A stretch of DNA of 58,974 nt, taken from contig CAJNDS010000853.1 in assembly GCA_905221605.1 (NCBI GenBank), positions 1-58,974 on the forward strand, given 5' to 3'. The number at the start of each line of letters is the position of its first letter. Within the stretch, counting starts at the first letter, position 1. This document shows positions 1-8,066 of this stretch, in pieces. The notes under the pieces were generated by a model. The model did not search any database and was not told the origin of the DNA. It was given only the letters and a program-made list of their open reading frames with translations. This DNA comes from Symbiodinium natans (lineage: Eukaryota; Sar; Dinophyceae; Suessiales; Symbiodiniaceae). Both the position numbers and the translations under genes were made by a program.

Positions 1-285
1 AGGAAATCTTGCACCACTTTCAAGGGTGCAAAACATTCTCTCCCCTCTCCCCCTTTTTAACATTGCGGTGAAAAGCAGATTTTCAAGATTAGGCCCAATG
101 ACATAAATCTTGCACCGCTTCCATCGTGACAAGAGCCAATGTTAAAAAGGGGGTGCGGGGTTGGCGTCAGACTCGTTTTGGAGTAGATCAAGTCGGCGGT
201 GCAAGTTTTCCTCCATCCACCGACTGAAATCCCTTGCCACAGGCCGGCCATGCAAAAGCGGTGCAAGATTTCCTCCATCCACAGT
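1..285. repeat. MITE-like inverted-repeat element, copy 1 (left end cut by window)
   Basis: This stretch is nearly identical to 1203-1498. The right terminal repeat (260-284, GGTGCAAGATTTCCTCC...) is present. The matching left repeat begins in the window only at AGGAAATCTTGCACC. Internal inverted arms (CCCCTTTTTAACATTG near 51-66 and its complement near 138-154) are preserved. There is no coding capacity. The short open frames here are repeat-derived. Confidence 0.7.
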
Positions 286-612
286 CCCCAGCATGGGCTT
301 TAACAAGGCTTCAGATTGCACGTTGCCGGCCAACATGTGCTTGCCTGGGGCTTCAAAGTACTTCTAGTGGCGACACATCGGGGTCGAGTTCTGTGATGAG
401 TAGAGATGCTTCGGCGCTGTGCTTGTTAAATTGGTGTGTGAGCAAGAGTCGCAAGGTTCATTTAGTTGGGCTGCGTGACGGTGCGTCGACAACACGCCAT
501 CTGCAGATCCGCATTGAGCCTTTGAGGATGACCAGGTCAGCAAACACACGCTGGGCATTCAGGTATCGCGTGACCTGCAAAGGAGATCTGAGTCAAAGCA
601 ATCGCTACATGT

Positions 613-900
613 GTAGCGTTGACTGCATTTTCACAGTCAACGTTCAGTCAACGTTCAGTCAACGTTACAGTCAACGTTACAGTCAACGTTGCGGAAATGC
701 TGGCGGGGCCAGCAAATCCGTGTTTTTCACTATAAAACCCAAAAAAAACTTGATTTTTTGGCTTTTAAGCTTGGAAGCCATGGAATTGCTGGCAGGTGTA
801 GCATTTCGGCAACGTTGACTGTAACGTTGACTGTAACGTTGACTGTAACGTTGACTGAACGTTGACTGAACGTTGACTGTGAAAACACAGTCAACGCTAC
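613..900. repeat. Foldback element with GTTGACTGTAAC sub-repeats
   Basis: The two halves are inverted copies. The left arm starts GTAGCGTTGACTG and runs through tandem CAGTCAACGTT(A) units. The right arm ends CAGTCAACGCTAC after the complementary GTTGACTG(T)AAC units. The match continues imperfectly inward (GGAAATGCTGGC against GCCAGCAATTCC and GCATTTCGG) almost to an A-rich centre near 735-765. A transcript would form one long hairpin. No clear target-site duplication is visible. Confidence 0.75.
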
Positions 901-1132
901 CAGAAGCCTGACATTAGTTTGAGGGCTTTGAGTCGGATCCACGCGATACACCTGACACGGAGAAGATTTGCATGGCCTCCGCCAGCATGACATGCAGAAA
1001 TCGACTTGCGCGGCCCCTCCGCAAGCATGACAGGCAGAAGTCGCGAAGTACATATATAGCTGACAGCAGTAAGGTGCGACTCACGTCAGTGGCTCTGCAG
1101 TTGTGTCAGCTCTCAAAAAACCTCCTCAGTTG

Positions 1133-1498
1133 AGTCGGTGGATGGAGGAAATCTTGCACCGCCTGTGACCTTGTTGCTAGAGGCTGCGCCTACTTCTGGA
1201 GACTGTGGATGGAGGAAATCTTGCACCACTTTCAAGGGTGCAAAACATTCTCTCCCCTCTCCCCCCTTTTTAACATTGCGGTGAAAAGCAGATTTTCAGG
1301 ATTAGGCCCAATGACATAAATCTTGCACCGCTTCCATCGTGACAAGAGCCAATGTTAAAAAGGGGGTGCGGGGTTGGCGTCAGACTCGTTTTGGAGTAGA
1401 TCAAGTCGGCGGTGCAAGATTTCCTCCATCCACCGACTGAAATCCCTTGCCACAGGCCGGCCATGCAAAAGCGGTGCAAGATTTCCTCCATCCACAGT
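1133..1498. repeat. MITE-like element, copy 2, with four copies of one terminal motif
   Basis: The core TGGATGGAGGAAATCTTGCA occurs forward at about 1138 and 1205 and reversed at about 1412 and 1475. This gives two interleaved inverted pairs: 1133-1163 with 1409-1439 (31 identical bases) and 1203-1227 with 1473-1497 (25 identical bases). The inner pair reads ACTGTGG...CCACAGT and is flanked by AG on both sides, a possible 2-bp target duplication. No transposase is present, so the element would be non-autonomous. Confidence 0.7.
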
Positions 1499-1825
1499 AG
1501 TCTTAGGGTTTCTCCAACATGCGGGTCCCTTCTTTGGGATCCTGGCGGGGAGCCAACACGGGACCTTGAGCGAAATGCTATCCACGTGGGGTGGGCATTC
1601 CTTTTGATAAGAGTATAGTAGTAGAAGAATGGACATATATGAACTTGTGTAGAATGATACGGGCTTTACTGCCAAGTTTTACTCGAACACTGAAACCTAA
1701 ACCCTAGTCCTTCATAGCTCCCCAATGTACCTGCCACAAATTAGGTGATCCCATTCCCTCTTCGTTGCCTACGGCCCTTAAGCCCTACACCCTTGCTCCC
1801 CGGAAATCAATTCCAACTTACATCC

Positions 1826-1973
1826 CCTCGAGCTCATCTTACTGTTGGTTAGTAGGGGATGAGGGAATGAGGTACCCCATATCCCACTATATATATATAT
1901 ATACCCTTTAAGGGACCATATAGGGTACCTCATTCCCCCATTCCCTACGAACCAACAGTAAGTCATTCGAGAA
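1826..1973. repeat. Foldback (hairpin) sequence inside the duplication
   Basis: The arm CTTACTGTTGGTTAGTAGGG...GAATGAGGTACCCCAT returns inverted as AGGGTACCTCATTC...CCCTACGAACCAACAGTAAG, around an (AT)n and CCCTTTAAGGG centre. The duplicate lies near 26594-26742. Confidence 0.75.
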
Positions 1974-2032
1974 TCTGCGTTGGGCTCCACAGGTGGATGA
2001 TGCGCCCGTAAGCCTGCCAGCAGCGGGTTTAG

Positions 2033-2140
2033 GGTTTTGGGTTTAGGTTTAGGGTTTAGGGTTTGGGGTTTAGGGTTTAGGGTTTAGGGTTTAGGGTTCA
2101 GGGTTCAGGGTTCAGGGTTTGGGGTTTAGGGTTTAGGTGC
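2033..2140 (+). repeat. Interstitial TTTAGGG array
   Basis: Degenerate TTTAGGG/TTCAGGG/TTTGGGG units, G-strand on +. The duplicated copy is at about 26797-26925, with one or more extra units. Confidence 0.85.
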
Positions 2141-2985
2141 TCGAGTTAGAAGAGTTCATGGAAGATTCTAAAGTTCTGTCTCTACAATTTTCCAAGTACT
2201 AGTATGTTATTCTGCTGACTCGTATCAATTTTTTTGTTGGAGTACCATAATTTGTTGCATTCCTTTTTCTTGAAGTCTTGTATTGTTCAATTCTTACACT
2301 CGTAAATATTCTGATATTCGTATTTTGAATATGAGTGGATCATACTAGTATACTATTCTATTTAATACTATTGTACTATTAAAGTGCAATATTGTTTTTG
2401 TATATTATGATATTGCTATACTGATGGTATAGTGTTTAGGGTTTAGGGTGGCTGAGCTTTTGGCTTTCACAGTTTCTCTATACCATCTGCAGGGCTGCGG
2501 GATAGTGCCCACCGATTTGCGGCACGCAGGGAATCTCAAGCAGGTTTCCCAGGGTTTCCTACACCTGAACCCGAAACCCAGAGCCGTAAACCCCAAGCTC
2601 TTAACCTGAAACCCCTAACCCTACTGCCTTCGCCCGTCGCATAGCTCAACGATGCTCAACGAACATCGTTGACATAAGCCTAAACCCGAAACCTGAGCCT
2701 CGAACCCTAAATCCACGGTTTGGGGTTTCTTAACTTGCTTGGATGCCTGGCTTGCTAGGCTTTCTGTGGATCCTTCTAAAGAGATTTAGGGTTTAGGGTT
2801 CGGGGTAAGGGTGAGTCGTACGTAGTATGGAATAGGGGGACAAAGGAACATAGGTGGAATGATGTCTTGCAGTCGGTCTGGGGAGGCCGTGAGATAATTG
2901 TATCATGGTATACTGGTACACTAACAGTAATAGTATCATAAAATAGTAGAATGGTATTATTGTAGAATTGCAGAATGGTGTAAAT

Positions 2986-3335
2986 AGTGCGATTGCGTGA
3001 TAGTGTAATAGTGTAATAGTGTGATAGTGTAATAGTGTAATAGTGTAATAGTGTAATAGTGTAATCGTGTAATAGTAGTGTAATAGTGTAATAATGTAAT
3101 AGTGTAAGAATGTATGAGTGTAATAGTGGAATAGTGTAATCGTGTAATAGTAGTGTAATAGTGTGATAATGTAATAGTGTAAGAATGTATGAGTGTAATA
3201 GTGGAATAGTGTCATCATGTAATAATGAATGTGTAATGGTGTATAAGTGAATTAACATCATATTGCAACAGTGCAGTAATGGGATAGTGCAATGGTGTGG
3301 TAGTGTAGCAGTGCAATAGTGCCATAGTAGTATAC
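2986..3335. repeat. 8-bp minisatellite (AGTGTAAT)n
   Basis: Head-to-tail AGTGTAAT and close variants, with a higher-order block (AGTGTAAGAATGTATGAGTG) present twice. Translations of the complement give His/Tyr/Leu-rich repeats such as LLHYYTITLL, which explains the long spurious open frames. It is duplicated at about 27787-28135. Confidence 0.85.
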
Positions 3336-3482
3336 CTTGGCATAAAAATATAAGAACACATATGTAGCAATTACAAATTCAATCATGCAAGCATATGGGT
3401 GTTTCCCAAAATAGGGGTACCCCTTGTATACCCCAAATGGAAGAGAATCCCCTTAAATGGGACCTATTTTCGGAAACCCCCA

Positions 3483-3630
3483 TATTCTAACACATAATAC
3501 GGCCCTAAACCCTAAACTCCCTAAACTCCCTAAACTCCCTAAACTCCCTAAACTCCCTAAACTCCCTAAACTCCCTAAACTCCCTAAACTCCCTAAACCC
3601 TAAACCCTAAACCCTGAACCCTGAACCCTA
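3483..3630 (-). repeat. CCCTAAACT / CCCTAAA array
   Basis: About nine 9-bp units (AAACTCCCT) followed by CCCTAAACCC telomere-type units, C-strand on +. The duplicate at 28290-28412 has fewer 9-bp units, so the unit count has changed since the duplication. Confidence 0.85.
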
Positions 3631-3736
3631 AACTCCCTCCAGGCCTGGAGGTCTCCAGTCCACGCCTCCAGAGCCAGCAACACCAGCCAGGCAATCGCCG
3701 TGCGCAGCACGTACAACGAGGCCAGCAGGACCTCGA

Positions 3737-3905
3737 GGGAGCTTTCGGGGGTTTTGGGGGGGGGTTTTCAGGGATTTTGGGGGTTTTGAGGGGTTCTATA
3801 TAGGGGGTTTGAGGAGTTTGGGGGGTTTTGGGAGTTTTTGGGGGTTTTGAGGGGTTGTAGAGTTTTAGAGTTTTAGGGTTGTAGGGTGTTAGGGTTTCAG
3901 GGGTT
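3737..3905 (+). repeat. G-tract block able to form G-quadruplexes
   Basis: Runs of four to ten G separated by TTTT or short T/A spacers (GGGGGTTTTGGGGG type), ending in GTTTTAGAG and TTTAGGG-like units. The duplicated copy lies at about 28516-28684. Confidence 0.7.
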
Positions 3906-3914
3906 TAGCGCTTT

Positions 3915-4479
3915 GGGGCTTGAAGGTTTACATGAAGGTCGATGGGCATTATAAGTAGATCTAGAAGTCTAGAAGTATGGCAACTATACTTATGACGCGT
4001 ACATATAACCCTACTTAGAACTACCCATGCACTTCCAAGTGGAAAGACTGGAGTCTATAGGATTAAGGCTTGAAGACGTATCAGGAGGTTGAAGTTGGAG
4101 GTAGCCTTTTCGGGTTCCAAGGTTTTGGGCCTGCTGAGCGTTGCTTGTTTTGTTGTAGGGCTTGGGTGTTAAAAGTTGAGGATTGACGGTGGATGATGCT
4201 TTTGGGGCTAGAGAGCATTGCTTATCCATCCGATTCGCCGTACAGAGTTTAGGGACTGTATGCTTCTAATCCAAGTCACAAGAAGCTGTCCAACACTCCT
4301 CCTCCGCATCCATCTCAAAAAAAACGGGGACACCTTGACTGCAACTCCCTTATTCTGCAGCTGCACGTGTTCACAATGGCCGTAACTCTCAGATCTTGTT
4401 CAGATGTCTCCACTCCCCTCCGAGAGGAAAGGCTGCTGACTATGGGCAGACATATTGACCCGATATAGGGTAGTTAACA
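3915..4479. other. Non-repetitive stretch downstream of the acyltransferase-like gene
   Basis: No reading frame is convincing. A multi-pass acyltransferase would need further C-terminal exons here on the minus strand. A short minus-strand open stretch near 4440-4320 is a weak candidate, but its splice sites cannot be fixed. Confidence 0.4.
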
Positions 4480-6348
4480 GCTGGAGGCGGCAGAGGTTCG
4501 GGCTGTTCTAAACATAGCCCAGCAGCATAGTGGTACGTCAACAGCGTCGACAGGAACCAGAGTGGGCGGTTCATGGTCCACCACGAGAGCAGCCTCGGAA
4601 AGGCAAGTCTCAAGCTTGAAAATCTTCAGCCGTCCATCGAGATGTCTTAGATTTGGGAAACCCTGACATCCAACTCCACACCAAGTATATGCATATAGCT
4701 TGTTACGCCCACACACACACACACAAAAAACAAAAAAAACAGGGGCAAACGTGAGGATTCAGGAACAAGCTGCGGGTTCCAGCCGCCGATGGTCAGAATC
4801 TCGAGGCCATACTGCACCACGCACCGCCAGCTCGTGCACTGCAAGGCCAATGGCAGGGCTGTGAAGAAGACTGCCACAATGTACCTGAGCATATCACAAG
4901 ACCTTGCCGCATACCGCGTCTTAGGGTTCAGGGTTTAGTGTTTAGGATTTAGGGCACCGACATCAGCCAACCAGTGCCACTACCAGCAGCTTGAACCACG
5001 GGGCGGCGGGATGAGGCGCGCCACCTTCTTGCGCATGTGGTCCCCCCAGCTGGCATCCTTCCACGTGGCTGAGGACAGCCAGCCAGAGATGAGCATCATT
5101 CCCATCATCAGTTCCACACCATGGTCCACAGTCCTGAAATTTTAGGGTTTAGGGTTTAGGGTTTAGGGTTTAGGGTTGAGGGTTGAGGGTTGAGGGTTGA
5201 GGGGTTAGGGTTTAGGGTTTAGGGTTAGGGTTTAGGGTTTAGGGTTTAGGGATACAAGACGAGCAACCCTAAACCTTAGCTCTGTTAACCCTGACAGCCC
5301 TAAGCAGGAAGCAGCAAGAGTTGCCTGTTCACTGGGATGTCCTGCGCCAGGCACGCAGTTTAGGGTTTGGGGTTTCGGGTTTCGGGTTTAGAGTTTAGGG
5401 TTTAGGGCTGAAGGTTGCAGGTTTCACGATGGCTTAGGAAAATGGCACCTCGGCAGAGGAAGGGTCTAGGGCTTTGAAGCTCAGGGTTTACTACAGGGTT
5501 TAGGGCTGAGGGTTTAGGGCTTAGGGTTTAGGGTTTAGGGTTTAGGGTTTAGGGTTTAGGGATGCAACCCAAGCTCTGGTACGGCACGTAGTGGGACAAC
5601 TGCACGCGATGGTTCGGGGCATTCAGCAGCTGCTGGTGGAAGCCAACCAAACCCAGGATGTAGAATGCCTCAACTTGCCACGGTTTAGCGTTTTAGGGTT
5701 TAGGGTTTAGGGTTTTAGGGCTTAGGGTTTTAGGGCTTAGGGCTTAGGGCTTAGGGCTTAGGGCTTCGGGCTTAGGGTTTAGCCACACATGCGTTAGATT
5801 TGCTGGCATCAACTGTACAACTCTGCCATACAAGATCTACTGCTCTTTGCAACGCAACCCCTAAACCATAAACCCTTAAACCTCAAGGCCCTAAAGCCCT
5901 AAAGCCCTGAAGCCCTAAAGCCTTGAAGCCCTAAAGCCCTAAAGCCCTACAGCCCTAAGGCCCTAAAGCCCGAAAGCCCCAAAGCCCCAAAGCCCTACAG
6001 CCCTGAACCCCAAAGCCTTCACATCTGCGGAAAGTTAGTCCCGCCTTCACACGGTCAAAAGTCACCACGGCCTTGGAGCCTTCCGGCCGGAATGCAGCGA
6101 GCGTGCGGCCCTCCATGTCCGAATCGGCAGAAAGCAGACTCTCTGCTGGTTCCTAAACGGGGTCTTGCGGGCTACCTGAGCAAAAACAAGTAGCTGCAGC
6201 GAAAGTCGCCGTAAAGCAAGAGATGACAGATTCAACCATGAGCCACTTCGGCGTTTTGACGTTTCCAAACCAACACTTCCACAATGGCAACGGAATCTGC
6301 ACCGCCTGAGGAATCGGAAACATTGAGTCCACATTGTCGCTGGGAGAT
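4480..6348 (-). CDS. Spliced multi-pass membrane protein, acyltransferase-3 (OafA/NRF-6-like), partial
   Basis: Seven exons join with matching codon phase on the minus strand: 6348-6176, 6142-6023, 5839-5789, 5673-5569, 5341-5275, 5133-4984 and 4884-4751. An eighth lies near 4610-4490, with an unresolved junction. Donors are GT and acceptors AG. The predicted protein contains RTVDHGVELMMGMMLISGW, then HMRKKVARLIPP, then hydrophobic YIVAVFFTALPLALQ, then NRPLWFLSTLLTYHYAAG. These recall the family pattern (G-V-D/E-x-FF-hydrophobic-SG, an R/K-rich loop ending R-x-L/I-P, then PLWFLS). That family transfers acyl groups to sugars or other acceptors at membranes. Both ends of the gene are undefined: no start codon was found and C-terminal membrane segments are missing. 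One intron is only 33 bp (6143-6175). Most of the larger introns contain TTTAGGG-type arrays. The exon chain is well supported. The family call is an inference from motifs. Confidence 0.55.
5140..5250 (+). repeat. TTTAGGG array filling an intron
   Basis: G-strand TTTAGGG/TTGAGGG units sit in the intron between exons 5341-5275 and 5133-4984 of the minus-strand gene. On the gene strand the intron starts GTTTAGGG and ends CCCTAAAATTTCAG, so repeat-like sequence lies at or next to both splice sites. Confidence 0.75.
5870..6012. repeat. Degenerate CCCTAAAGC / CCCTGAAGC array in an intron
   Basis: A 9-bp variant of the telomere-type unit (CCCTAAAGC, CCCTACAGC, CCCTGAAGC) occupies the intron between exons 6142-6023 and 5839-5789. 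A related array of TTAGGGCTTAGGGC units lies at about 5690-5775 in the next intron. Confidence 0.7.
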
Positions 6349-7077
6349 CTGGAATCGGTTGGGACTCATGCGTGCGTATCCCTAAGCCCTAAACCCTAAA
6401 CCCTAAACATCCCTAAACCCTAAACCCTCATGCGACTTGTTAATCCACCCAGCACCGAATGTGTCGGTCTCAACGACTGGCATTCCTAGCTACAGCGGAA
6501 AATGATTCGCAGCTGCCAGGTTGAAAAGCAGACAAGTTCTCCTAGTTGTCCAGTAACCTGGGGAATTAAAGGTTAACCTTTAGGAATATAAGGGGATTAT
6601 ACTACACCAAAAAGGTTAAAGGTTACCTACTCTACTACTAGGTTCTAGAGCTTTGCAGGCTCGGTAGGGTTAGGGAACATCCGCCTTAAACACTACCAAT
6701 TCATTGAGGAGATCATGTTCAAGATTCCCAAAACTCAGCAGTTGCCCCAAATGGCGCTTGGTGACATCATCTTGCATTGCCTGGTAATCTGGCTGCTGCG
6801 CTTATCACTACGTGCAGGCCCAACTTCTTGCGAGCTCCCAGGGCATTCAAGCTTGTGATACTTGTGGGATTCAGAGGATGGGAAGAAAGGAGGCGCAAGT
6901 GCTACGGTGTAAATCATGTAAATCATCCTGCCGTTCTCGTGAGGCATCCATTATGGCCCACACGTAGTGATGGCTCAGCCTTCTTTCGGCTGGGGACAGT
7001 GCCCTTTGGGCACTCCCAAATCGGGATGAAGCACATCAACGTATGGCTTCGGGTAACCATGTCAAAAAGGCGAAGGC
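6349..7077. other. No convincing gene
   Basis: It holds a few CCCTAAA units near 6390-6430 and unique sequence. A minus-strand open stretch near 7050-6930 could be a further 3' exon of the interrupted host gene, but no splice pair confirms it. Confidence 0.35.
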
Positions 7078-7750
7078 CTAGTCCACCACACTATCCGACT
7101 CACCCATAGGCTTGGGACATGTTGGCAAGGAAGGCCTCCACGTCAAACCATCCTTCCTTAAACCAACCACTGTGGCTGGATGGAACGTCTTGGCATCTTG
7201 AACAAAACTCTGGAGACTTGAGCTCGGCAACGTCGGTTTCCAGTCATCCTTTGCAAACATTAACAGCGGCTCCGTCGCAACTTCCCTGCCGGGGGCCGAG
7301 CTTCTGCACCAGTTCCAGTAGTGACCCTCGTGGTTATGCTGCCAGTTGGACAATCTTTGGGACAAGGAAGGATTCCAATCAGGAGGATTTGACAATACCT
7401 CTCAAGCGCGTCAACGTCCAGGTGCCGCTTGAGACGCTCAGGAACATCGTCCAAGCGGTTGTACCCTTCTGGGCCCCGGCATTCGGCCCTCGCAAGGCCC
7501 AGGAGAAGTAACTGCCCACTTTCAGCAGACTGCTCAGCAAACCTCGCGTTCAGCTCGGAAGGCGCAGCATTGAAACCAGCTGCAGTCACAGCGATGTCTC
7601 TAAGAGTCCGCCCTCCTGCAGAGAAATCCATGCTCACGCGATCAGTGCTGGCACCGCGATATTTGAAGCTCACTGTCTCCGGACGCTGGAGTTTCAACAC
7701 CACCACCGAAGCTAGATGCTTCTTGGGATGCACGAACCAAACGTCCTTCC
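7078..7750 (-). CDS. Host gene exon(s) downstream of a retrotransposon insertion; function unknown
   Basis: From 7750 the minus strand reads an ordinary-looking protein stretch (WFVHPKKHLASVVVLKLQ... through HLDVDALE at about 7405). A GT donor (GAG|GTATTG) follows. From about 7395 to 7078 another frame is open (NPPDWNPSLSQRLSNWQ...), so either a short intron or a frameshift separates the two. I recognise no domain. The 7750 end is not a natural exon end: it is the junction with the YR element at 7751-16328. Joining it to 16329-16425 through one CTG core keeps the frame (KFPSVTP|GKDVWFVHPKK), so the element interrupts this coding sequence. The gene is probably broken at this allele. Confidence 0.55.
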
Positions 7751-7838
7751 CAGTGATTCACCAGCACTTTTGCATCTGCTTTGAAAGGTCACAGGTTAGC
7801 GATCGCACTGAAATGCGAGTGCTGTACAAAGTCGCACC
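7751..7838 (-). repeat. Split direct repeat B2 of element 1 (outer)
   Basis: An 88-bp direct copy of B1 (7907-7994), starting CAGTGATTCACC and ending GTCGCACC. It contains a short inverted repeat (GCACT...AGTGC). Its first three bases, CAG, are the inferred recombination core. Confidence 0.9.
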
Positions 7839-7863
7839 GAAGGGCGCGGGTCGGGAGGGCGGG

Positions 7864-7909
7864 AGAAGCTTGAGCAGCAGTGCACGTTTCGGCTCATCAC
7901 TATAGTCAG
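7864..7909 (-). repeat. Split direct repeat A2 of element 1
   Basis: 46 bp identical to A1 at 16283-16328 (AGAAGCTTGAGCAGC...TATAGTCAG). It lies between B2 and B1, separated from B2 by a 25-bp G-rich linker, and overlaps B1 by the 3-bp CAG core. Confidence 0.9.
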
Positions 7910-7994
7910 TGATTCACCAGCACTTTTGCATCTGCTTTGAAAGGTCACAGGTTAGCGATCGCACTGAAATGCGAGTGCTGTACAAAGTCGCACC
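7907..7994 (-). repeat. Split direct repeat B1 of element 1 (inner)
   Basis: An 88-bp copy identical to B2 by eye. It begins 72 bp beyond the pol stop codon, so the 3' untranslated part of the element is very short. Confidence 0.9.
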
Positions 7995-8066
7995 ACACCC
8001 GTGCCTTGTAGCGTATCTTCACCATCAGTCGAAGCTTCTCCATTAGTCGAAACGTCACCCCGCCTC

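Larger units (their letters stand above)
1769..3914. repeat. 2.15-kb segmental duplication, copy 1
   Basis: It is almost identical to 26537-28693. It starts CTACGGCCCTTAAGCCC and ends GGGTTTAGCGCTTT. It contains a foldback, TTTAGGG arrays, an AT-rich stretch, an 8-bp minisatellite, CCCTAAACT repeats and a G-tract block. Open frames inside (for example 2776-3261) are products of the minisatellite. No gene is recognised. This copy lacks a 15-bp insertion near 2247 that copy 2 has, and it carries more AAACTCCCT units. Confidence 0.9.

Noticed and set aside
2776-3261. His/Tyr/Leu-rich frames of 141-161 codons, repeated at 27575-28060
   Set aside because: Produced by the 8-bp AGTGTAAT minisatellite.
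7755-7994. Simple tandem duplication at the element 1 left end
   Set aside because: Better explained as B2-A2-B1 of a split-direct-repeat element, as the same order occurs at 48393-48618 with A1 copies at the far ends.
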